Positions 20,177 to 31,195 of a stretch of DNA of 64,000 nucleotides are shown here, in pieces; the stretch's first letter is position 1; every line of letters starts with the position of its first letter. A program made the translations under genes and the position numbers. The notes under the pieces were generated by a model. It did not search any database, was not told the DNA's origin, and was given only the letters and a program-made list of their open reading frames with translations. Origin of the DNA: Allomyces macrogynus ATCC 38327 (lineage: Eukaryota > Blastocladiomycota > Blastocladiomycetes > Blastocladiales > Blastocladiaceae); contig GG745364.1 of assembly GCA_000151295.1 (NCBI GenBank), forward strand, positions 56,170-120,169, read 5' to 3'.

Positions 20177-23100
20177 ATGGACGCCAGCAGCATGCCGGTT
20201 GTGCTGCAAGTGCAGGTCATCACGCCCGCCAACGCAATTTTGGCTGTAGCAGACGATCCGTTAGGTGCTCTATCGCCGTGGACGGCGTGGTTGATGGCTC
20301 GCGCGACCTGGGAATGCATGGCCTGGGGCTGGTTTGCGCTCGTGCTGTTCGGTGCCGCCGTGCAGTACTTTTGGACCACCCGTGTGCCGTCAACGGTGGC
20401 CCAACGTCGCGCGCGCGGCTATCTACCGGTTGCCACGGCGCCGGACAGCAACGCTGACGACGACGATGCCGTGAACAACGATGGCGAGAAACCCGACCAT
20501 TACGTCGCGCGCATGTGGACGCTCGAGTACTCGCTCATCGAGCGCATCGCGGGCGCTGTTCAAATGGTCATCATGGTTGCATACACGGCGTGGCGCGCAT
20601 TGTATTGTGTCCCTGCTGCGCTTCCGACGCTGGATACGCTCATCGGCGGGCAGGCAAATGTCGTCGATGCGATCGTTTGGGTGCGTTTGTGCAATCTCTT
20701 TGCGGCAGGCCGATCAAGGATCTGACCACGAGTACGACCGCGAATTCCACGCACGAAAGACTTTTGCATCGCTCATTTGCTGCATCGACAACATCCCGCG
20801 CCTTCCCGCGACTGTCGAGCTGCCGACGCCACGCCCCGTCGCTATTACGCGCGGCTTGGCGCTCGGCGGGTTCCTGCTCCTGTCGCTGCACGCGGCCACG
20901 TTCCAGCTCTTTGACGACCTCGATTTGGGTGCGAACGACCACGGTGATGGCACGCACGTCGCGCTGCTCGTGCTCCTGCTCGTCCTGCACGGCGTTGCGC
21001 GCCGCACGTCGATGGTCGACATTCCAGCCATGCGCGAGCGCGGGAATGTCGCGTCGCTGTGGGAGTCGCTCACATTCCGGTGGATGTGGCCGACGGTTCG
21101 GCAAGCGCTCGTCTCGGACCGGCTCGAAGACGAGGATTGTGCCGACATTTACTGGGCGGATAACCCGGCCAAGGCCTACCGCCAGTTCCAGGAGATGCGG
21201 TTCGTTTTCCCGCAACCTCGGGTGGTACGTAGTCCTCTCCACTCACACGATTCACATTCTCCAGTGCACGCGGCTTTGGATTGGCAGCGTCCATGTTCCG
21301 CACTTGCCGCGGCATGTTTTTCGGGTCGTTTTTCCTCAACTTTATGTATTTCCTGTCCGAGTTCCTCTCGCCGGCCATTGTCAACCTGTTCCTGCAGTTT
21401 TTGCAGCGCCGCGCCGCCATGTCCGAGACCGAGACCGATATCGCGCCCGACGACCAGTCGACGGTGAGTTTCGGGTACCTGCTCTGCACAGCCCTCTTTG
21501 TGGTCGCGGCGCTGCGCACGCAATTCGAGTGCCACGCGACCTACCTTGGCCGGCGCGCCGGCTGGCGCGTCATGACGTTGATTGGCATGGTCGTGCCCAC
21601 GACGCTGCTCGCATCGACGCAGCCCGCGACCCAAGTCGCCAACGCCGTGAACTTGATTGCCGCCGACGCGCGCCGTATGGGGCTCGTGATCGGCAGCACG
21701 CCCATGATGTCGCTGCTCATCGTGCGTCTCCTGCTCGCGCTCGGGTTCCTCGTCGTGATCATGGGCTGGCTGCCGATCTTAGCCGGGTGTGCGGTCCTCG
21801 CCGTGACGGTGCCGTGCAACATGTGGCTCGCCGCGCAAGTCAAGAAGACGCAAAAAGACGCGGTCAAGGCGACCGACCAACGACTCGCCGTGGTCGCGCA
21901 AGTGCTCGAGGCGATTCGGCTTGTCAAGGTGCAAGTCTGGGAGTCGCTAATGCAGGGCAAGATCGACGCGTTGCGCGTGCACGAACTGGCCCTGATTGTG
22001 CGGTCGATGGTCTGGACGTCGACGCTCGCCGTGCTCGCGAGCAACACGCCCGCGGCAGTGACGATTGTCGCGTTCTTTGTTCGCGCGTGGCAGACGAGTT
22101 TGCCGCCAATGACGCCCGCCGACGTGTTCACGGCGCTCTACTTGTTCTACATGCTCGACTGGCCAATGCGGTATATTCCGGAGACGTATGGCCGCGTGTT
22201 TGTCACTGGCAAGATTGCGTGGAACCGGATTCGCGATTTTGTCGAAGAGTCGATGGCCGCGTCGGCCAAGTTAGCGCCTGAGCAGGTCGTAACCGAGACG
22301 GAGGACTTTGGGTTGGAGGATGCCGTGCTCGCCCGGTCGCCCATCTTCAAGCTGAGCGTCTCCACCATGTTCCCGCGCGGCCGACTGTCGGTGATTTTGG
22401 GGCCCATGGGCGCGGGCAAGACGAGCCTCCTGATGGGGCTACTTGGCGGTGCGTGAAGCGGGGATTTTGCATGGGGCTTGCGCTCTTCGGTTGTCTCACT
22501 CGCAGCCGACGACAATGTAGAGCTTCCAATCGAGTCAGGCCGTCTTCATCGCCCAGCGGGCTGGTCGACTGCGTTGGTCGAGCAGACTGGTAGGCGTAGC
22601 CTCTTTCTTGCGAAAGCGCTGTCCCGACACTCACTTCCTCGGTGCCATGACATCCAGTCTTCATCCTCAATGCCTCCTTCCGCGACAACGTGACGTTTGG
22701 CTGCCCCTACGACCCCGCGCGGTTCTCCCGCGTCATGGCCGACTGCGCGCTCACGCAAGACCTCGCTACGCTTGCTGACGGCGACCTGACCCTGATTGGC
22801 GACCGCGGCGTGAACCTGAGCGGTGGGCAGCGGCAGCGGCTTGCGCTCGCGCGCGCTCTCTACGCCGACACGGACATTATTCTTGCCGACGACGTGCTCT
22901 CGGCGGTTGATGCCGTCACAGCTTCGCACCTCTACCACCGCGCACTGGTCCCGGCGGCGCACAAGTACGGCAAGACGGTCGTGCTCGTGTCGCACGCCGT
23001 GAGTTTGGCGCTGTCGAGTGCTGATCATGTCGTGGTCCTGGACGCGGGGATCACGACGTATGCGGGCCCGGCGGCGGCGCTAGCGGCTGAGCAAGTGCGT

Positions 23101-25255
23101 CAGTGGGACGCGCAGTGGCACGAGACGGCAAATGCGGAACCGGAGCCGACTACGACGCGAAATGACGGACCGGTGCGCGTTGAAGAGTTCCGGTCGACGG
23201 GTTCGGTCCAGTGGGCGCATTACCAGCGGTACCTGCGCGCGTTTGGCATGCCTCTGGCCGTCGGCGCTCTCGCGGCGGTTGTTACGTACCAGTGGCTCAC
23301 GGTTCGCGCCGACCTGTACTTGAAAGACTGGGCCGCCGGTGCACCCGTCTCGGCCCTGGTCCTGTTTGCTGTCCTCCGCGGGACGGGCGTGCTCGTACAG
23401 GCCACGCAACTGGTCGTGCAGTACCTCGGGTCGTACCGCGCGTCGCGCCGGCTGCACCACGAGCTCGTCGCACACGTGCTGGCACTCCCCATCTGGTGGT
23501 TTGACGCCAACCCGCAAGGCCGCGTCTTGACGCGATTTTCTAAGGACTTTGCCGATCTCGACTCGAGCTTGGTCACGGATTTTGTCGATTTTGCGCGGCA
23601 GACCATGGCCAATGTGGCCGCAATTTCCGCGATTTTGATCACGGCGCCGATTGTCATGGTGTTTGCGTTCCCGGCGTTCCTCGGGATGGCGTGGACGGGC
23701 AAATGTTACCTGCGCACGTCGCGCGATACGCGGCGCATGGCGAGTACGGCGTTTGCGCCTGTGGTGCAAGCGACCAAGGAGTTCCACACGTACGTTTTCC
23801 CAGTTCTCGACCTTGGGACGACCAAGAATCTGATTGGTCTTTTTTCAATGCAGGGGCGGCGCGTGCATTCGTGCTTTCGGCCGCACCGACGTCTTCACGG
23901 CGCAGCTCTCGCGCACCATGATGCAATCACTGATCCCGACCATCAACAATACTGCGGCTAACCGGTGGCTGATCGTCTACGGCGACACGGCGTCGGCGCT
24001 GTTCCTGTTCACGCTCGCGCTCGGGTTCCTGGTCCTGCCCATCGTCCAAGGTGGCCCGCCCATGGACGCGGCCTGGGCCGGGTTTGCGCTCAATTACGCG
24101 CTGATCATGATCGACACGGTCCGGCTCGGCGTCTGGGCTTACTCAACGGTCGAGATTGAAATGAACAGTGTTGAGCGGATTGGCGAGTACCTGGCGCTCA
24201 CAACCGAGGAGGACCCGGAGCGTCGGATCGAAGATGATGTGCCCGGGTGGCCGACGGCTGGGCCGCTGGTCGTGGAGAATTTGTGCGCGGGGTACAAGCG
24301 CCGCGGCGAAGAGGAGGGTGGGGACGTGGAGTGGGTGCTCAAGGGGGTGTCGATGACGGTGTCGGCCGGCGCGCGCGTTGCGATCATGGGGCGGACGGGG
24401 AGTGGGGTGCTTACCGTTTCATGGGTCTTGATCGCAGGATTTCCCGACTAACTGCGAGTGAATACGGTAGAAATCGAGTCTGGTCGGCGCTCTCATGCGC
24501 ATGCTGCCGTACCAGACGGGCAAGATCGAGCTCGATGGCGTGCCTGCCTCGGAGCTGAGCCTGCAGTACCTACGGTCGCAGTGGGGCTTTGTGAACCAAG
24601 GTACGCCCCCTTTTCTGCTCCTGCTCTCCCTCAGTTCCGACCTGACACGTCCGACTTCCTAGAAAACTACTTGCTCAAGGGCACGCTCCGCGACAACCTC
24701 GATCCGACGGGCACGCGCGCCGACGCCGATCTGCACACGTTGCTGGACCCGTTCCGCGCGCAATTGCCGTTCGGCCTCGACCACCCGCTCGACTCGCTCA
24801 CTGACCTGTCCAAGGGCCAGGCGCAGCTGATTGGACTGCTGCGGTCGCTCGTTGCGGCGCATGCCAAGCATGCGCGCATGTTCCTCTGGTCCGTGCTTAT
24901 TCTCCCCACCTTTCTCTCGCTCGCTCAAAACTAACGCACATTTGATTTCATCAGCGACGAACCCACATCGGCGGCCGACGCGCACACCGACCGCCAATTC
25001 TGGTCGGTCTTCCGCGAGACCACTGGCCAGGACGCGACGGTACTCATGATTGCGCACCGCGTGCGGTCGCTCGTCGATCTCGGGTGCGATCTGGCTATTG
25101 TCATGGATAGCGGCCGCGTCGTCGAAATGGGCCACCCAAAAGTGCTGTTGCAGGATGTGAACGGGTGGCTCTCACGACTCGTGCGCGAGGCGGGTGGGAC
25201 CGACGCGCAGGAGGTGTGTGGGCATTATGGCGCAACGAACGGGCTGATGGAGTGA
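20177..25255 (+). CDS. ABC transporter, ABCC (MRP) subfamily
   Basis: Full-length exporter with two membrane domains and two nucleotide-binding domains. Nine exons (20177-20680, 20760-21228, 21288-22448, 22506-22589, 22658-23789, 23854-24406, 24471-24600, 24663-24888, 24955-25255) give about 1519 aa. NBD1: Walker A GPMGAGKTSLL, Q-loop ALVEQTVFILNASFRDN, signature LSGGQRQRLALARAL, Walker B ILADDVLSAVDA (Asp in place of the catalytic Glu, typical of ABCC NBD1) and H-loop VSHAV. NBD2: Walker A GRTGSGKSSL, Q-loop WGFVNQ, a degenerate signature DLSKGQAQL, Walker B MFLCDEPTSA and H-loop IAHRV. The TMD2 linker includes IWWFDANPQGRVLTRFSKDF. The N-terminal region before TMD1 is short. The intron at 21229-21287 is the least certain, and several introns show a CTAAC branch site. 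Substrate unknown. Confidence 0.9.
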
Positions 25256-26487
25256 AGATTCGTAGACGGACGATGAATGATGGGTTTGGGTGATACATGC
25301 AGTGAAGTTGTAGGGGAGAGCGCATCAATACAGACATGCGTTCGTTAATTTCAGGTTCGAGGCGGTTGTTCGTCAGCTTTGATGACCACTCCAGGCCCAC
25401 TTGGCCCGATGATTCCACGAAGCGACGGCTGGAACTGGACGCCCTTGATCCCCTTGCCTTGGTCTGCAACTGTTTGGCACGTTCTTATTGAACATAACTG
25501 TGGAATCATGTTGATGCTGTTTCAACAGATGACTTCCCACTCGGTCGAGCCGGCCAAGTGGGTCACGTCAATCCCGGCGGCAAGATGGACTGGTCGCGTC
25601 GTGGCGTGCAAATCCTGGCTATGCGCCGTACAAACGGATCGCGTACGGGCGTTGCCGTGCACCCAGAAATGGTTGTGCGTCTTCGGCTGAAGTGGTCCCC
25701 GTTCTGACCGTTTTCACTCTCAGTCCCTGTGAAGTTGTTGGCTGCCCAGACGCCATAGATAGAGGTTCAGCGGTGGCCAGTTCTCGGCAACCACTGAACC
25801 GATCTGGATGATATTTAATGGAGAGTAATTCTGGACCATATATTTTTGATGCTGGCAGTAAAAACTGCAGTGGCTGAGTGGGGAGTACGGGGTGAGTGGC
25901 AAAAAATTGAGAAGCGTCCAGATGGCATCCACCATACCACTCACAGTTTACCGAGGCCTAGCGAGATGGTCAACAAGGTTGCAATGCAGGTCGCCATCGC
26001 TGCAATGATTGTTTGCTGCAATCATTCAACTAACAGACCGGCTTCACCGCGCCAGAATGGAAACGACTAAAGGTCCGGCGATTTATTCCCCAGACACCAA
26101 AACAGGAACACTTCCCAAGATTCCTCTGTTCGTGACGCCCACCACGCGTGCGCTGCTGTTGCCATCGCGCGTCACCAAGACAATTGTGGATAAACACCAA
26201 CAAATTGCCGCCTGGCACAATCGATTGCATTCTGCCAGCGGGATCATGATCGCACCACCATGACGACCATGTCGACCAGCGACAACGCTTCCCAGCTTCC
26301 CTCCACTGATTTCGTTTTCGACGCGCCGCACGCACGAAGCAAGATCGAGGATACGGCCGTGGCCACGCAGAGTATCTGCCCCTCCGTGCTTTTGACAAAG
26401 GTGGCTCTCGGCCATCAGTCCCATCAACAACCACGGTCGATCCAAAATACAAAAGAAAATGATTTCATTCCCTGCACGCACTTCGCA
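25256..26487. other. Long intergenic region, AT-richer, no gene seen
   Basis: 1.2 kb between convergent genes. The longest ORF (25379-25690) shows no conserved pattern or GC3 bias. I support nothing here beyond 3' flanks. Confidence 0.4.
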
Positions 26488-28138
26488 CTATCGAAACGCG
26501 CGAATGTCGTCGCTGCTCGACGACGACGCCGACGTTATACGGCTCTCCCTACTGATGACCCGCGCCATCCACGACCCTCCCCTGGCCAGCCTTCCCGCGC
26601 CGAGTGGCGGAGTTTGCGGTGGTGAGGTGGGCGACTCGGGCCTTGCGATTTCCGGTAATAGCGGCACGAGCGTCGGTGATCGGCCAAGCACCGCGACGGC
26701 CGGTTCCGGGCGCATCGTGGTGGGTAGCGGCGCGAGCGGTGGGGCAGAGTCGTTGAGCGGTGTCAGCCTCGGTGGTGGGATCGCCGAGTTTTCTGGGACC
26801 GGCGCAAGACCGAGCGCGAGTTTGGTGTCGCGTACGAGCGACGGGACGCGTGCTGGGGCGGGCATTGGCAGACCGAGCGCGGCCTTGGTGTCTCGTACGA
26901 GAGACGGGACACGGGACACGGGTGGGGTTTCTGGTCGTGCTAGTGGGAGACCCAGTGCGGCCTTGGTGTCACGGATCAGGGAGGGGACGCGCGTCGGCGT
27001 CGACGAGGCGCTCGCAGGTGGCAAACCCAGGACGGCCTTGGTTTCTCGGACCAGCGACGGTACGCGCGCCGGGGTCGATGAGCTCGCGGCGGGCGGTAAA
27101 CCGAGAACGGCTTTTGTGTCGCGCACGAGCGACGGCACACGGGACGGCGGGTCCGATGCGGGTGGTGGTGGTACGTCGTCCGAGTAGGCCGGTGGTGCCG
27201 TCGACGTCGAGACGACGCTCGGTGTGGGTGGTGGCGCCCATGGCCAAACGAACTGGGTCCATGACCACCGCGTGATGGGTGCGGTCGCGGCGAGCGGCAT
27301 GTGCGGTCGGCTCGGGTCGGCCGAGGACGCGTTGGTCACGGACGTGACGGTACTTGCGCCATCGACGGTACTCGACATGTCGTCGAGTTCCTTGTCGGCC
27401 TCGGCAAGCCCCTTTTTCTGCTGCTGGTGGTACTTGTACCGCATCACAAGCACGGCACCGACAGCGACCATGGCAATAGCGGCGGTCGACAGGCCGCCTG
27501 AGACGGAGAACGACGAGCCCCTTGTGCCAGATGCCGATGCGACGGCCGCGGGCGCGCCAAACCCACCCACGTCGGGCGGGACCACTTCGTCGACCCCGCC
27601 ATTGTGGTGCTCCTGCACCTTCATGTGGGCCTTGGGCACGTCGTACAGCGGGTAGAGGACAGGCACGTCAGTGCCGCACACGGCCGCGGCAGTCCAGTTG
27701 CGCCAATCGCCCTGCGCGTGCCGGTTACAGTAAAACTCAGCGGCCTGCTTGTAGGAGAGCTCGATGCCGAGCTCGTAGTACTTGCCCTCGGCGTCGGCGG
27801 TCGGACCACAAAAGCCGAACGGCGAGCAGCACTGGAGAAGAGGGTGCGCGGTAGCATCAGCCTCCGAGTTGCGAAGAAAGAGCTGGCATCCAGCGCAACG
27901 ACAAACGCATGCGCACCTGGCCGAGTGCACACGTCGCGTTGGGCGCGCGCGTGCCACACGGGTACGGCCCTTTAGTCGGGTCGGTCGCGTCCTGGCCGAC
28001 GTTTGGCATTGGCAACCCTTGCGCGCTACAGGCCAGGCCGTCAAAGGCAGCGTTGCGCGGGCCAAGCGGGGCAGCGGCAACGATCCGCGGCATCGGTGCC
28101 GTGTCCGGAGTGGGTGTCGGGTCTGGGATGGCGACCAT
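26488..28138 (-). CDS. Chitin-binding (hevein-type) single-pass membrane protein with five-copy cytoplasmic repeat
   Basis: Two exons (28138-27917, 27831-26488; intron 85 nt) give at least 521 aa. The ectodomain has a chitin-binding type 1 pattern: PCGTRAPNATC, then CCSPFGFCGP and a later FYCNRHAQGDWRNW. One helix follows (AIAMVAVGAVLVMRY region) with a basic stop-transfer segment. The cytoplasmic part carries PPAYS (a PPxY motif) and five copies of a 15-16-residue unit RVPSLVRDTKAxLGLP. It ends in a Ser-rich tail. The N-terminus is uncertain: no clear signal peptide follows the ATG at 28138, so an upstream exon may be missing. Its only intron sits exactly before CC, as in the paralogue at 33576-35303. 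A role as a cell-wall sensor is inference from architecture. Confidence 0.72.
26803..27147 (-). repeat. Five coding repeats of unit RVPSLVRDTKAxLGLP
   Basis: Five near-identical units separated by 4-14 residues of Pro/Ala/Ser. Conservation is at protein level, and codons vary between copies. This suggests selection on the peptide rather than very recent duplication. Confidence 0.85.
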
Positions 28139-28852
28139 GGTGGTGGGAAACGGGGCCAGTTGATCAGATCGGCTGGAGATGCGGACGGTTGGTGCAGCCG
28201 GGAGTGGAAGAGTTGGCACTGAGGCCGATTTCCAGGAGGGCAGCAGCAGTGTCGGCACGGCGAGAGAGCGCGCGGCGCGCAGCGTGGAATGCAGCAAGTG
28301 TGCTCGAGCAAGGCGGCGTGGCCGCGCGTCGTTGACGATGCGAAAATCGCGGTGGTGGCGGTGGCGGTGGAATGGAACGCCGGACGCCGTGGGCCGTGTA
28401 CTGTGACTGTGAGTTGGCCCGTGGCTGTTGGCACCCTTTTGCACACGAAACCATACGACACTTGGCGTAACGATACTGAACAATGCAACCACAATCCACA
28501 CCCTCACAAATCTTCCCCTCTTGTCCCTTCAGCTTCCCGTCGACGTTGTTCGCCAAGAATCTGTGATTCGGGAACCTCAGTCACTTTGAGCGACGTTCTG
28601 GATCTTATGCCTTCATTTTTCGACGGCCATTGGCCCTGCTCCATGCGCTTGTTCACACAACATTCGCTATGCCTGTTCGTCGTGGTGTGATGATGCACAC
28701 TTTGGCAGCAATCACTGTAGCGCTTTTGCGGGCGGAGCAACTCCGTCAGGGCTCTGTGAAGTGTCTTGGTACATATATTGGCAGCATCAGAGGACTTTCA
28801 AGCAGGAAGACAACAGTGGAGTGGTTGTGGCGTCTGCACATGATGGCAGGAC

Positions 28853-28983
28853 AGCCAGGCTTGGAAGGCTTCTCCACAAACGCGCATTTCCGCACGACCA
28901 TTCCATTCTTCCACAGCACCAGAAAAGCGTCATGAACGTCTACCCCCGTGCGCCTTGGTGCCAAAAAGCTTCCAGGCCTGGCT
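28853..28983. repeat. Imperfect inverted repeat, 18-19-nt arms
   Basis: The left arm AGCCAGGCTTGGAAGGCTT is nearly the reverse complement of the right arm AAGCTTCCAGGCCTGGCT, about 95 nt apart. It could form a hairpin or mark a small mobile-element remnant. No target duplication was identified. Confidence 0.4.
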
Positions 28984-29010
28984 GCCAGGCTGCCAGCCGA
29001 GCACTGCGAT

Positions 29011-29017
29011 TATAAAA
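29011..29017 (+). promoter_or_regulatory. TATA box upstream of the beta-rich repeat gene
   Basis: TATAAAA lies 160 nt before the ATG at 29173, in a locally AT-rich patch. Confidence 0.4.
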
Positions 29018-29172
29018 CCACGAGTAGCCCCTTGCGGTGCTTGGCCATTAGCGTCAGCTGCGCCGACACATCGACCTGGCACGATCCAAGCGGCTTGGCA
29101 CCACCTCAACAAGTCTCTGCCCGGTTCCCGCAGGGGCCAGCATGTCTAGCAAAGGCCAAGGTCCCCACAGCA

Positions 29173-30080
29173 ATGCGAGCCGCGAGCCGAGTCGCGACTC
29201 GTCTCGTCGCTGCTGCGGCAGCGCAGGGCATCCATGCCACGCCGATTGAGACGGTCGACGGCGGGCCGCCGCGAATCATGCGCATCATCAACCAGTCGCC
29301 CGCCGATGTCGAGGTCTTGGTTTCTCGCACGCAAAAGAGCTCGTCGGGCCGTGAAGTTTGGCACCCGCCGTCGCGCGGGTGTGCATACGTTTAGCGGGTC
29401 CGACGTGACGATTCGCGCGCCGTTGCCCGCCGACTTAATTGCGCCCGAGACGTTCACGGTCGTCCCGAATCACCGACTGGGACAACGAGGATGCAATGGC
29501 GCTGACCGTTGTCAACAAAAAGACCTAGCCCATTTCTGCGCGTGTCACGCCGAGCACGGACCCGAACGACCCTGACGAGTGGATGCACATCATTCCGGGC
29601 TACAAGGTGTCCTGGAAGCGCTCGACGCCGCAAGTGGTGCGGGTTAAGGCCGCGTACGGCGTGCGCGATGCGGTGCTCGCTAAGCCCGGGTCCAAGATCA
29701 ATTTTGTCGGGCCCGATCCGCTGGTCCTGGCGCCAATCGCCGCCGACAAGTCGTCTATTGTTGCGACCAACGACATGGCCGTGATCCTCGAGGTGCAGGC
29801 CACGTCGCGGCCCGCGACGCGCGCTGGCAACTGGTTCGTGCTTGCGCCGGGCTCTTGCAACGGGCGCTTTTAACGTGTGGGCTCTCTCGGACCAAGATTG
29901 GAAGGCCGTGCTGGTGCGTACCAGGGATCAGGTGCCGACGGTTGGCGCCTGTGTGCCGATTGGCATGCACGTCAAGGTGCGCAACCTTGACCACAGCCAA
30001 ACGACGCCCGCGTTTGAGATCAAGGATGCGCCCGCGGACGTGGCCAAGGACGCGCCCATCAAGTTCTCAATCATGCACCA
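29173..30080 (+). pseudogene. Broken gene of three tandem beta-rich repeats (copy 1)
   Basis: Begins MRAASRVATRLVAAAAAQG and continues to IINQSPADVEVLVSRTQKS and WHPPSR, then shifts frame near 29375 into AGVHTFSGSDVTIRAPL. A second shift near 29475 leads to NEDAMALTVVNKKT, followed by an in-frame TAG near 29528, then DEWMHIIPGYKVSWKR. A third shift near 29845 leads from NWFVLAPG to FNVWALSDQDWKAVLV. The three units share a pattern: Asn-containing strand, V-x-V-x-R, D/N-x-W-x-x-x-x-P-G, then a G-S/T-x-V strand. I do not recognise a named family. It is homologous to the converging copy at 29928-30615. Position of the 3' end is approximate. Confidence 0.6.
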
Positions 30081-30615
30081 CTCGGACGCGTCGTCATTCC
30101 CGCGGAACGGTGCCAAACACACCTGGATCGGCTTTTGCGACGTGTTCATGACAATAATCGCGTTCTTGGGCGTGCTCGCGTCGTCGTTCGCGCTCACAGC
30201 AAACGACTCGGGCACATATGGCGTGTCGCCCACGAACGGGACCATAACCGTGACCTCGGACCCGGTCGGGACGTGCGCCCCAGCACGTCTCGAGTGCATT
30301 GCGCAATATCACTGTTTCAAACGGACTCGTCGTCGAGATCGTCTTGGTCTCGTCCTGCGCAAGCGGCACCCAGACGTCACTCTCGGTCACTTCGCCTTGC
30401 GCACGCGTCACGAGCATCTCGAGGTCCTCGGGCGACATGTTAGTGATGCGCACTTCGCGCAGCATCTCCCTGTCGACCACCTTGACTGGCGCGACGCGAA
30501 TGCCCTGCGCGGCCGCGGCCGCAATCACGCGCTCAGCTTGCAGCGGCGACACGATCTTGGTCTCAGTGGTGGTGGTGGTGGTGGAGCCGGGCTCGGTCAG
30601 GTCGCTGGTGCGCAT
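29928..30615 (-). pseudogene. Broken gene of the same beta-rich repeat family (copy 2)
   Basis: From an ATG at 30615 it reads MRTSDLTEPG, a Thr run, VIAAAAAQGIRVAPVKVVD, then VRITNMSPEDLEMLVTRAQ and DVWVPLAQDE, parallel to copy 1. Near 30285 one frameshift separates LRNALET from AHVPTGSEVTVMVPF. It then matches the second repeat of copy 1 (SVSANDDA, then NDDASEW). It lies tail-to-tail with copy 1, overlapping it by about 150 bp, so its 3' part may be truncated by that copy. Start, family and shift are seen in sequence. Pseudogene status is inference and assumes the assembly is correct. Confidence 0.55.
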
Positions 30616-31195
30616 GTGAAAGCGGTGGAGGATGCGCGCGTCGTGGATGCGCGTTGCAATCAAGGCGGGCAGCGAGCAAGGCGGAGCAAAGCGATCTACC
30701 GTTCATATGATTCCAGTTGGCAAGGTGGTCCTTGTTCGAATGACCGCGGAAAGTCCAGGAGCGCGTTGATTGAGACGTGCGTCGGCCATGGCCATGGAAC
30801 AATGAAGGTGATTTGTCGCATACAGTATTCCTCGGCTGACCTGGCTGGGCGGGCTTCCATGCTTTGTCGTTTCGTGGGGCCCGCACGCGAAAGGTTATCG
30901 AGTTCAGCGGTGGCACTTGCCAAATGCAGGGAAACGGTGGCACGAACAAGTGACAGCGCCCTTGCATCTGGTCAGCAACTCATGAAACGCCTAGTCGTTT
31001 GGAAACTATCATCTTGGTTGAAATGATGTCTTGCACCAGCACGAACAGGTCACATTCTGCCGCATCCGACTTCCTACACCGACCATGACTTGCGTTAGGT
31101 GGAGAAGAAGGAAAGAATGTTTTTTGAATGTGTGAAGGTCACGAAACAGCTGCGGGAGCATCAGACAGTATCAATGTAGCCATTGTAACCGACAG
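30616..31195. other. Region holding the left inversion breakpoint
   Basis: 580 nt without a supportable gene. The first exon of the MgtA C-terminal half starts at 31196 directly after an intron acceptor (ACCGACAG), but no matching donor or upstream exon is found here. The rearrangement junction should therefore lie in this stretch, probably its right end. Confidence 0.55.

Larger units (their letters stand above)
28139..29172. other. Upstream region between divergent genes
   Basis: About 1 kb. It may contain a missing 5' exon of the chitin-binding gene. It also holds an imperfect inverted repeat (28853-28871 / 28966-28983) and a TATA box at 29011 facing right. Confidence 0.4.

Noticed and set aside
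20515..22281. A 588-residue plus-strand open frame within the ABC transporter
   Set aside because: Arg/His-rich out-of-frame shadow; the transporter motifs lie in the other frames.
25379..25690. A 103-residue ORF in the intergenic region after the ABC transporter
   Set aside because: Trp/Cys/Met-rich with no GC3 bias or conserved block on either strand.
29842..31026. A 394-residue plus-strand ORF spanning the tail-to-tail pair
   Set aside because: Its first third is real repeat-family sequence from copy 1, but beyond about 30160 it runs antisense to copy 2 and loses protein-like character.
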